Positions 33,871 through 42,972 of a stretch of 64,000 nucleotides of DNA are shown here, piece by piece; the first letter of the stretch is position 1; every line of letters starts with the position of its first letter. The notes under the pieces were generated by a model. The model was given only the letters and a program-made list of their open reading frames with translations. It did no database searches and was not told where the DNA came from. Position numbers and translations under genes: made by a program. This stretch comes from Cololabis saira (Eukaryota; Chordata; Actinopteri; Beloniformes; Belonidae): positions 404,001 through 468,000 of the forward strand of contig NC_084590.1 in NCBI RefSeq assembly GCF_033807715.1, in the 5' to 3' direction.

Positions 33871-34723
33871 TTGTGATAACTGCGCTGCTACTGCTGGGGC
33901 TTGGCCTGAAAATAGCTGTGTTGGTGACAACTGGGCTGATGGAAATTTGCCTGCTGCTGCCACTAGAGCCTGGGCCAGTCCCAATGGTAGCTTGGCTAAA
34001 GGTAGCAGGCCAATTGCCACCCAGGACTGGTCTAGTGGAGACAAACAATTGGTGCATCTCTTCCAGTGGCTGGAGAGCAAAGCCAGTAATAATGCTTTGT
34101 TGCCTCTCAGGAGCCAACAGTCCAAGGGGGACGGCACGCGTTGGTTCAATCATTCCAGTAGAAATGCCCACCAAATCACAGTTTTGGTCCAAGTTTGTGT
34201 TCCCTAATGGACCAAGGTTCAGCTGAACATCCCCACACAAGAGCAGCAAAAGTAGCAGGACTTTATAGGCAAACCATTTTCTTCTCTTGATCTGTGGTTT
34301 AGTTTTGTTAGAGCTTCCAAACAATGCTGTCTGCCAGAATATGGAGTATATAATTAATTGTCCATGCCCAAAATATACTAGCCTTGGTGAACTATTCAGA
34401 AGTGCAGAATGTCCAAGAGAGGTTGATTGATTTCTGGCCAAACAAAGACCATGAACAGGTGGAGCAATCAGCAACCACAGGCAAAGTAGTAGGATAAGAA
34501 CAGGTCCATTTTCACTGTACCTTTTGGTGGATTTTGGTCCTTTATCTAAGTACCTCCTTGATTTGCAGCGTTCATGTCGAAAAACACCATCAAAAACTGA
34601 TAAAATCTGTGTTAAAATGTAAAATAGAAAGGTAGGTGTAGAGCCCAGCCAAGCACACCTGTCCTCAGCAGCCATCTTGAAAAAACAGCCACTCTGCAAG
34701 AAATGTATAATGTTAGTTGTCAA
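33758..34723 (-). pseudogene. LINE N-terminal ORF with degenerate 2A-like motif
   Basis: About 310 codons. The middle holds a strongly hydrophobic run ([19 protein letters not shown]), which matches the layout of signal-linked 2A-like peptides known from CR1/Rex-type LINEs, in which DVExNPGP causes ribosome skipping. Here the key NPGP reads NLGP, so skipping is unlikely. A Pro/Ser/Thr-rich repeat tail follows and ends at a premature TGA. The first codons extend into LTR sequence and are fortuitous. Confidence 0.65.
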
Positions 34724-34811
34724 CTGTCAGTTGAGTTGTCAGTTGGATTCCGCTGTCTTGGAATAAAGTCCTGTTTTATCAACCTCTGGAGTCGAGCCTC
34801 ATCCTGCCACA

Positions 34812-34822
34812 TTGGTGACCCC
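34812..34822 (+). other. Probable Gypsy primer-binding site
   Basis: TTGGTGACCCC lies directly after the CCACA end of the 5' LTR, where a tRNA primer would anneal. I have not matched it to a specific tRNA. Confidence 0.55.
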
Positions 34823-34833
34823 TTTTTTGAACA

Positions 34834-35105
34834 TGTTCGAGGAAACAGAAGACATTTCGTCCTCATCTCATCAGCCTCCGCAGCCCGCAAGTTCCACTGC
34901 GGCTTTGAGGCTCCCTAAGTTTTGGCAGGAGGACCCCGGCTCCTGGTTCGAGCATATCGAGGCGCTGTTCCAGCTACGGGGAATCACGGAAGATGATTCC
35001 CGGTATCATCTGGTCGTCGTCGCTTTGGGCCAACAGTCAACTCGGCGGGCCCTGCAGCTCGTGCGCCCCCGCGACGAGACAAGTACGCCGCACTTTCCCG
35101 TGTGA
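34834..35105 (+). pseudogene. Gypsy gag remnant
   Basis: About 90 codons from the ATG at 34834 include LPKFWQEDPGSWFEHIEALF and ALGQQSTRRALQLV, the start of a Gypsy capsid domain. The frame ends at 35103-35105. The rest of the capsid, the zinc knuckle and the protease are deleted before reverse transcriptase begins near 35190. Confidence 0.8.
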
Positions 35106-35189
35106 GACTGGGGGATCTGGACCGCTAGCACACGCTAGTTTTTTAGCAGCAGGTAACGTGTTCCAACGTCTGCTGGCAGATTTCCCGCG

Positions 35190-38073
35190 GGCTGATTAAA
35201 CCTGTCTTTTCCACCGCGACAACCAGGCACGGCGTCGAGCATTACATCACCACCACAGGGCCCCCTGTTTTTGTGCATGCTCGTCGTTTAGACACACAGA
35301 AGTTAGCCATTGCTAAAGAGGAGTTTGCCTCTATGGAGCGTTTAGGCATAGTTAGATGCTCCAAGAGCCCCTGGGCCTCACCGCTTCACATGGTGCCGAA
35401 GGCAGACGGTTCGTGGCGCCCGTGTGGGGATTTTCGCCGTCTTAACAACGTCACGGTGCACGACCGCTATCCAGTCCCACACATCCAGGATTTTTCCGCG
35501 CATTTAGCAGGGACAACCATCTTTTCAAAGGTGGATTTAGTACGCGGTTACCACCAGGTTCCCATGAGAGCAGAGGATGTGCCTAAGACCGCTGTAATTA
35601 CCCCGTTTGGGCTTTTTGAATTTCTGCGCATGCCCTTTGGCCTGAAGGGGCAGTGCAGACTGGGGACATTCCAGAGGCTGATGGACTTTGTGTTGCGAGA
35701 CCTCACGTTCGTGTTCATTTACCTTGATGACATTTTGGTGGCCAGTTCCTCAACAGAAGAGCATTTGGCACACCTCAAACTAGTCTTCCAGAGGTTAGAT
35801 GAACACGGCCTTATTGTTAACCCGGCTAAATGCCAGTTCGGCCTGCAGGTTATTGATTTTTTTAGGGCACCGGATTTCAGCTCAGGGTGCAGTTCCACTG
35901 CCGTCTAAGGTACAAGCGGTGGCAGAGTTTCCCCACCCGGCGTCGGTTAAGGCGCTGCAGGAGTTTTTGGGTATGATTAATTTTTATAACCGTTTCCTCC
36001 CTCGCGCCGCCCACCTCCTGCAGCCGCTTTATGGAGCCTTGCAAAAAAAGAAAGGCTGTGACCCAGTGGACTGGACACCTGACCGCATCAGTGCCTTTGA
36101 GGGTGCTAAGTCTGCCCTGGCCAATGCAGTACTTTTATGGCGCTTTTGCATTAGTACCGCCTTAACTCGGTTCTACCCGCCACGGCCCCATTTTGCGCTT
36201 TTGCACTAGGGGCTGAGGCGGGGAGAGCCGCTCCAAGCCGATACTATTTCTGTAACCACAAACGGGTAGAGCCGCGACGAGCCGCGCGGACCCGAGCCGG
36301 GTTAAGGCGGTACTAATGCAAAAGCGCCATTAGCTCACCCTTCACCTTCGGCGCCCATTTCTTTGACAACCGACGCTTCGGACATAGCAGTAGGGGGAAT
36401 CGTAGAGCAACGGGTGGCAGGAGTTCGGCAACCTCTTGCATTTTTCAGCCGCAAACTACGTGACAGTGAGCGAAAGTATAGTGTCTTTGACCGTGAGTTG
36501 TTGGCGCTGTACCTCGCCACCCGTCATTTTCGTTTTTTCTTAGAAGGCCGTTCATTCACGGCATATGTAGACCATAAGCCGTTGATATTTGCAATGTCTA
36601 AGGTGACAGAGCCGTGGTCCGCTCGCCAGCAGCGCCATCTAGCGTCCATCTCAGAGTTTACCACGGACATTCGGCATGTCGCGGGTAAAACAAACCTGGT
36701 GGCCGATTGCCTGTCACGCACGCTTGTGTGCCCTGTAAACCTGGGAGTTGATTTTTCTGCTATGGCTGCTGACCAGGCCGATGACCAGGACATCGCGACT
36801 CTTAAGTCTGCAGGTACCGGCCTCAGACTGGAGAACTTGGCGGTGGAGGTCGGAGGTCCAGCCCTTCTCTGCGACATCTCCACTGGTCGGCCCCGTCCGG
36901 TGGTCCCAGTTTCCTGGCGCCGGCGGGTTTTTGATTCAGTACACTCCCTCTGACACCCTGGCATCCGGGCGTCAGTGAAACTGGTTGGGGCCAAGTTCGT
37001 CTGGCCCGGCCTCCGTAGGGAGGTTAAAGAGTGGGCTGCATGTGTAGCATGCCAGCGGGCTAAAGTCCACCAGCACACAAAGGCGCCCCTGGAACCGTTC
37101 CCGATTTCAGCCAGGTGGTTTGACCATATCCACATCGGCCTGGTTGGCCCTCTTCCTCCATCGCAGGGTTATACGCACCTCCTCACCATGGTGGACCGTA
37201 CAACCAGGTGGCCCGAGGCAGTGCCCCTGTCCTCTACAGGGTCAAAAGATGTGGCGCGTGCTTTCCTGGGTGCCTGGGTCTCACGTTTCGGTGTCCCATC
37301 TGACATAGGCCCCCAGTTTATTTCAGAACTTTGGTCGTCTTTGGCAGAAGCTTTGGGAGTGCTGGTACACCGTACTACTGCATACCACCCACAAGCTAAT
37401 GGCCTTTGTGAACGTTTTCACAGGTCCCTCAAAGCAGCACTGCGTGCTGCACTCTCTGATGGTAACTGGGTGGACCGCTTATCGTGGGTCATGCTTGGTT
37501 TGCGCACGGCCCCGAAAGAAGATTTGAATGCGTCGCCCGCAGAGCTTGTGTTTGGTCAGCCACTTCGTGTGCCAGGAGAATTTTTGCCTGAAAGTTCGGC
37601 TCCGCAAATTCACCCAGCAAGCGGTCCCTTTGCATCAAATAGTTATTTGACCCCGGGGGGCCATTCACCACAGTTTTCCGCGAACATTCATCCCATCGGA
37701 GCTCAAGTCGGCTCGGTTTGTCTTCGTGCGGGATGATGCTCATCGTTCTCCTCTACAGCCTCCATACGATGGTCCCTTTAGAGTCCTCGAGAGGGGCCCT
37801 AAGGTCTTTTTGCTAGACTTAGGTGGCCGCAAAGAGCACGTTGCACTAGATAGGCTTAAACCCGCACACACTGTAGCGGATGAAGCTGTGGTCCCGGCCC
37901 AGGTCCCCCGTCGTAGACGCCCTCCTCTGAAACCTCCTGCCGTTGCTTCCAAGGCAGGACTTTCTAATTTACCACCTAAGACTGTTGTTTTTTCCCCGCA
38001 GCGTCCTGCTCACAGTGATGCTCCTGTTGTGGTACAGGAAGGACGGCTGATTAAGCCACCAGTGAGGGACTGA
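35190..38073 (+). pseudogene. Gypsy pol: reverse transcriptase, RNase H, integrase
   Basis: Reverse transcriptase runs from about 35190, with [19 protein letters not shown] and the FIYLDDILV catalytic box (about 35717). An extra T in a T-run near 35858 shifts the frame, which resumes as [14 protein letters not shown] (36138-36329) splits the end of the connection domain. RNase H starts TTDASDIAVG (36363) and includes FDREL and YVDHKPL. A TGA sits before the integrase zinc-finger HPG. Integrase has its D-D-E residues in FDHIHI, SDIGPQF and NGLCERF, and the frame shifts again near 37690 before ending at 38073. The copy cannot make pol protein. Confidence 0.9.
36138..36329. mobile_element. Harbinger-like MITE inside Gypsy pol (192 bp)
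   Basis: The ends TGGCGCTTTTGCATTAGTAC and GTACTAATGCAAAAGCGCCA are perfect inverted repeats, flanked by TTA at 36135-36137 and 36330-36332. Removing it with one TTA restores the pol codons VLLAHPS. A 640-bp relative is at 41206-41845. Confidence 0.9.
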
Positions 38074-38103
38074 TGGGCCCTTCCAGGACAACCTTCTGGG
38101 TGT

Positions 38104-38115
38104 TCTGGGGGGCTG
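38104..38115 (+). other. Gypsy polypurine tract region
   Basis: The G-rich TCTGGGGGGC directly precedes the 3' LTR, where plus-strand priming would occur. It is imperfect as a purine tract. Confidence 0.5.
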
Positions 38116-39985
38116 TGTGGCGGACACAATTATGGACCTTGCACTAGAGGGAAGGGGGTGTGGTCACAAGTGTTTATTGGTTGCTTAGCAATGCGTGTTT
38201 GTTTCTGTTACCGTATTTTCGCGACCATTCGGCGCACCGTGTGGAAAGGCGCACCCTCATTTTTGTGTGTCATTTTTAGATTTAAAACATACATATGGCG
38301 CACCGACCCAAAAGGCGCAGTCTACAGAGCAGAGCTGCACACACGCCTGCCGCAAAACACGCCGGCCGGAAAACACACACACCCGCTGCAGAACGCACAC
38401 ACATGCAGAACGCACACACAAGCACACAAGCGCTTATTTAAAAAATAGAGCGGGAGCAAAACCTCTGTTTCTGCATTAAAGAGCTCCGCTAATTCAGCTG
38501 CGCCAGTCCGAATTTCCTCGGTGTCAGTCACTTTCTGCACAACAGTAAATAAACTTTTCATACCCCGTTGTGCGGATCCTCCACCGCGCAGAGCCCGTCT
38601 CTCCCCAGCGGGGTGGAGCAGCGCGCGTCACAGCGGCTTTAACCGGGAATGTGACCTGTTCGGACCGGCTGGGACCGAAGCCACCCACCTGTATGGGAGT
38701 AGGGGCTCCCGGGGAAAGACCAGCGGCATTTCGGCCGGATCTGCCCCGGGGATGGTGCGCCCTGGCCCGGCAAACCCGCGGCGGGAGCCTGGCGGCTCCT
38801 GAGCGCATCCTCTGCATCTTGGTTAGGCTACCAGAGATCAAACCGACAGATTTGCCTGAAAATCTCGCAGGGTGAAGTTGTTCCGACCTGGGACAGACCC
38901 CTGAATAAATAAAGGTAAGAAAATAAACGTTTCATACCCCGTTGTGCTGCGTTGTGCTGCGGATCCCGACCGCGGCGGTCCCAGGTCCCGCGTCCCGGGT
39001 CCCGCGTCCCGGGTCCCGCGTCCCGCGTCGGTCCCGGGTCCGCTCCCCGTCTGCTCCCCCGCGCTGGACCCGCTCACACACGCGCTGTCGGGGAGCCGGT
39101 ACCGGGGTTTGTATCCGACAGGAGCTCCAGTCCGAATTTCCAGACCTGTCTCAGCCACCTGATCATCATCATCCCTTCATCCAGCCCCCCCCTTTCCATT
39201 CGTCCTTATAATGACTCCGGCTGGAAACGTCTTATGCAAAGTTTTTCTTTTAAAAATCACCATAGGTTTCTGTCCATCAGCTGCGCCAGTCAAGCGCTAC
39301 ATAAATGAGAATCTGTGTGTCGCGCCGCGAATACACACCCGCGCATGTCGGGGTCCGGTACCGGGTTTGTAACCGACAGATTTGGCTGCAAATTTCGGAG
39401 GGTGAAGCTGATCAGACCTGAGACAGACCCCAGAAATCTCTGCTCGCAAAGCGGCCGGGAACCAGGTCGATTGGACCGCTTGGGGAACCAGGAAGTCGGG
39501 TTGCAGCAGCGCCCATCACCGCGCTGCTCCAGCCGCTGCTTTAACCGGGGAAAGTCACCGGTTCCGACATGCAAAACACACGCGCGCTGCAGAACAAGTG
39601 TGCTTATTTAAATAGAGCGGGAGCAAAACTTAGTTTGATTGTATTTTATTTCACTTTACACATCAAGCAAATCCTTAAAAGTTTTCATCTTCTGTTTCGC
39701 ATTAAACAGCTCAGTGGATGGTCTCATTCAGCTTCACCCGCCCCCTTCTCCCTTTACCGTTCTCATGGCCGGCCTTACATTACCGTAATTCAGGTAATAG
39801 ACACGGCGCACCGTTTCTTAAGGCGCCCGGCACATTTAAAAAAAAAAAAAAAAAAAAAAGTTGCGCCTTATGGTCGCGAAAATACGGTAGTTGTCAACTG
39901 TCAGTTGAGTTGTCAGTTGGATTCTGCTGTCTTGGAATAAAGTCCTGTTTTATCAACCTCTGGAGTCGAGCCTCATCCTGCCACA
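38116..39985 (+). repeat. Gypsy 3' LTR, interrupted by a DNA transposon
   Basis: LTR sequence is at 38116-38210 and 39888-39985. AATAAAGTCC lies near the end, as in the other LTR copies. Confidence 0.9.
38211..39887. mobile_element. TIR DNA transposon with TA target in the 3' LTR (1.68 kb)
   Basis: The ends CCGTATTTTCGCGACCAT and ATGGTCGCGAAAATACGG are perfect inverted repeats with TA on both sides (38209-38210 and 39888-39889). A TA target fits Tc1/mariner or ISL2EU-like elements; I cannot choose. The interior has repeated CGGGTCCCGCGTC blocks (about 38984-39040) and no transposase, so it is non-autonomous. Confidence 0.8.
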
Positions 39986-40200
39986 AGGTATTATTTTAGC
40001 AGATGTTTGTCCGATGAAGCTATTGCTAAATTTAGGGAGCCCATTGCTCATCTTACGATAGTGGAAAATAGTGATGTAGTCGAGGCCAGTCACCTGGGTT
40101 CTACCTCTGATGTTGATTTCCTTGTTAGTAACACTGCTGATTTGTTGCATTCAGCTTTAAATGCAGTTGCTCCTTTGAAAAGGAGGGTTTCCAACCATAG

Positions 40201-40744
40201 AAGCCCTGCCCCTTCTCAACCTTTCCCGGACCCTGCACCCTAATCTGGGACATGCTGATTGGGCCGGAGCTTCAGGAGCTGCGTGCTGGCCTGCGGTCCC
40301 CACCCCCGGTCATCCCGCTGCTGCTTCCACCTGCCTGCGGTCTCCACCTCTGGTCATCCCGTTGCTGCTTCCACCTGCCTGCGGTCCCCACCCCTGGTCA
40401 TTCCGTTGCTGCTTCCACCTGCCTGCGGTCCCCACCCCTGGTCATCCGGTTGCTGCTTCCACCTGCCTGCTGTGTGCTGCTGACGTCCATGACCCCCAGT
40501 CTGGCCCTCGGCAGGAGGGTCCCCCCTTATGATCCTGGTCCTGCTCAAGGTTTCTTCCCTCCTAAAGGGGAGTTTTTATTGCCACTGTTTGGCTTAAGGT
40601 TTTTCTCCCACTAGGGGAGTTTTTACCTGCCATTGTTTATGTAATAATTGCTCGGGGTTTATGTTTATGTTCTGGGTCTCTGGAAAGTGTCTAGAGACAA
40701 CTTTTGTTGTATTAGACGCTATATAAATAAAATTGAATTGAATT
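40201..40744 (+). mobile_element. L2 3' UTR fragment inserted in an older L2
   Basis: It corresponds to the 3' UTR of the L2 at 2238-4191 and ends with the same TATATAAATAAAATTGAATT tail. Inside are about four copies of a ~44-bp unit (core GTCCCCACCCCTGGTCAT). It splits the codons of the older L2 between KRR and PWYNSD. Confidence 0.85.
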
Positions 40745-41205
40745 GAACTCCCTGGTATAATTCAGATATTCGCATGTTGAAACAAAACATGCGTAAAATG
40801 GAAAGGAAGTGGTACTCTTGTAAGTCTGTAGACTCCTATCGTGAATGGAAAGATATGCTAATAGTACAGTATATAAAAAAACCCATTCGCAAAGCCAGAA
40901 CAGCTTATTATTCAAAGTTGATAGAGAATAACAAAAGTAACCCACGTTTTCTGTTCAGCACTGTAGCCAGGCTGACAAAGAGTCACAACTCTGTTGAGCC
41001 GTGCATTCCTGCAGCTCTCAGTAATTAAGACTTTATGAGCTTCTTTAACAGTAAAATCATCAGAATTAGAGAAGAAATCAACCAGCCGGTTGTGGGTGTT
41101 TCTTCAGCTTTAGCGACTTCCATAGGCTCTAGACTGTTTTGATCTTATAGACCTCCGTGAGCTGACTCACTCGTCAATAGAGCTAAAAAGACCACATGTA
41201 TGATA

Positions 41206-41845
41206 TGGCGCTTTTGCATTAGTACCACCTTAACTCGGTTCTACCCGCCACGGCCCCGTTTTGCGCTTTTGCACTAGGGGCTGAGGCGGGCAGAGCCGCT
41301 CCAAGCCGATACTCTTTCTGTAACCATTTTAGCGAGGTTCTAATCAGGGCTGAGCAGGGACTATTTCTGACGTCACCACCCTCCGCGCCACTGATTGGTC
41401 GGGGGGCGGGCCCGTCATCACCCTCCACGCCTCTGATTGGTCGGGGGGTGGGGCCGTCAAACGTTTGAATCAGGAAGCGGGAGTCAGCGCGAGAGCGACC
41501 CGCGGCTCGCAGCGATTTTATTATAAAGCGCAAAACGTCTGTTTGGTGATCCAACTCTGAGGTGCAGATGTTCATAAACCTGGGGGCTGACGAGAGAATT
41601 AAAAAAGGGTTGTAGACGGGCTGTTTTACTCTCAGCCGCTCGCGGCTCCAGCTGATTTCTGATCAGCGCCGACATGAACAAAGCGGTTGCGCAATCGAGT
41701 ACGTCACAGCAGCTTCACCCCAACCCCACCACTTCTCCCCTGGCTGTGGAAAAACAAACGGGTAGAGGCGGGTAGAGGCGGGTAGAGGCGGGTAAAGGCG
41801 TTACGAGCCGAGTCGGGCCGAGTAAGTCCTAGTGCAAAAGTGCCA
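41206..41845. mobile_element. Harbinger-like MITE, long form (640 bp)
   Basis: The ends TGGCGCTTTTGCATTAGTAC and (inverted) CTAGTGCAAAAGTGCCA match the MITE at 36138. TTA follows on the right and ATA precedes on the left, so the TSD has one change. The interior has two CTGATTGGTCGGGG repeats and three GGGTAGAGGC repeats. It interrupts the L2 ORF2 between TTATGA-like and LDPIPT codons. Confidence 0.8.
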
Positions 41846-41947
41846 TTAGACCCCATCCCGACTCGACTATTCAAAAATGTTTTTTGTCTTATTGGCACAA
41901 CAATACTTGACCAGATCAACTTATCCATAAACTTGTGTATGTTTGCA

Positions 41948-42063
41948 GGCCGGAGCTTCAGGAGCTGCGTGTTGACCCCCGCCTCTGATCATCCCGCTGC
42001 TGCTTCCACATGCCTGTGTGGATGTCTGCTGTGTGCTTGCTGACATCTTTGCCAGCATGCTTG
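41948..42063 (+). mobile_element. Short L2 3' UTR fragment
   Basis: GGCCGGAGCTTCAGGAGCTG and the ATCATCCCGCTGCTGCTTCC block match the L2 3' UTR at 3645-3900 and 40259-40480. It follows the L2 ORF2 fragment without the intervening coding part, so an internal deletion joined the two. Confidence 0.65.
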
Positions 42064-42868
42064 GGGTGAGTTTAAAGATTATCGCACAAAGTATGGCAGA
42101 AATATGGTCATCGGATAGATTTCATATTTTCCAAAATAGTATTGAGCCCATTTAACAACCTGTTTTGAGGCAGCCTTAAAATATGACTTTTCTATCAGTG
42201 CTCAGGCCCTAATAATAATTATAGTTATGATAAACATTACAGGTACAATAGGGTCCTCCCCCCTCTGTGCTCGGGCCCTAAAAAAACAACAGACGAAGCC
42301 CTTCTCAGCCACAAACCCTGCCTATAAATATTAAACATGCACAAACCGTGAGATATCTGATTGGTGTCCAAATGTGATTGCCCTTCTCTTATTGGCTGCT
42401 GGGGACATGGCTCTGCAGCAGGTACACGTGAGGTTGTTGCTATATTGAATATTCCAACTTCATGGGGAAAAACACCATTAATAGATCTAACAGCAGAAAA
42501 GATTGTTGAAATCCCTCTTGCTATTAAAAATTCATCTTGGTTTAATGCCAAACTCCTATTCTACGATTTACCATTTTCAAATGTAAAGGCGAGTAGCTAA
42601 AATTAAAAAACTGTCAATGCTGATTATGTTAATTAAAATACTCTACCCTAACAACACACTACCCCTACTACTAGATTTCTCGTCTGCTAGTGTTGAAATA
42701 AATGTGCCCAAAAAGCTGGGGGGGGGGGGTCTGTTTGTGTCTAATTCGTTTGAAAGGGTCTGTTTACGCATAACTGCATTGCACGTGAACGCAACACGAG
42801 CCCGAGCCAGTTCGAACCAGTCCGGCGCGAGACGGCCAGCGTTCGGCTGCGCGCGCAGTCGCTCCTCA
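42064..42868. other. Unassigned DNA with a dispersed-repeat patch
   Basis: GCTCAGGCCCTAATAATAAT and GCTCGGGCCCTAA near 42200-42280 resemble a dispersed fish repeat. A plus-strand frame at 42361-42600 (79 codons) has no domain that I recognise. There is a G-run at 42719-42730. Confidence 0.35.
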
Positions 42869-42972
42869 AGGCTGAATTCTGCGTTAAATCGACGGCGTAG
42901 GGTACGCGGCGACGCACACTGTACGCCGTAGGCTCTGCGTTGGTTTGACGCGGAACCATAAATCAGCCTTCA
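42869..42972. mobile_element. Harbinger-like MITE (104 bp)
   Basis: AAGGCTGAATTCTGCGTTAA and (inverted) GCGGAACCATAAATCAGCCT are related to the ends of the MITE at 28893. The TSD is not preserved clearly. Confidence 0.7.

Larger units (their letters stand above)
31644..34710 (-). mobile_element. CR1/Rex1-like LINE inside the Gypsy 5' LTR
   Basis: The element is on the minus strand, with TSD TGTTAGTT at 31636-31643 and 34711-34718. From its 5' end it has an N-terminal ORF with a 2A-like motif, a run of ~15 coding 45-bp repeats, reverse transcriptase pieces (33130-31899), and a 3' tail of CTGAAA repeats at about 31644-31655. The endonuclease and the first part of the reverse transcriptase are missing between the repeats and 33130, an internal deletion. 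Stops and frameshifts make it inactive. Confidence 0.8.
31536..34811 (+). repeat. Gypsy 5' LTR, interrupted by a LINE
   Basis: LTR sequence is present at 31536-31643 and 34711-34811 (~200 bp once the insertion and one TSD copy are removed), like the 205-bp solo LTR at 23840. The interruption is flanked by TGTTAGTT. Confidence 0.9.
31536..39985 (+). mobile_element. Ty3/Gypsy LTR retrotransposon with nested insertions
   Basis: Both LTRs begin TGTGG and end CCACA, and the element has a perfect 4-bp TSD, AGGT (31532-31535 and 39986-39989). The order is 5' LTR, primer-binding site, gag remnant, pol (reverse transcriptase, RNase H, integrase), polypurine tract, 3' LTR, which is the Ty3/Gypsy order. 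Protease and most of gag are deleted. Three later elements lie inside: a LINE in the 5' LTR, a MITE in pol, and a TA-flanked transposon in the 3' LTR. It is inactive. Confidence 0.92.
31320..41947 (+). mobile_element. L2-clade LINE split by four later insertions
   Basis: Pieces of one ORF2 can be read in order. The end of the endonuclease (LSDHYLITFEF) is at about 31320-31535. After the Gypsy insertion the same frame resumes at 39990 (YYFSRCLSDEAIAKF) and runs to 40200. After an inserted L2 3' fragment it resumes as APWYNSDIRMLKQNMRK-like sequence at 40745-41205. After a MITE it resumes as LDPIPTRLFKNVF at 41846-41947. The reverse transcriptase core beyond is lost. The reading frame is continuous across the Gypsy if one AGGT copy is removed. 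Confidence 0.85.
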
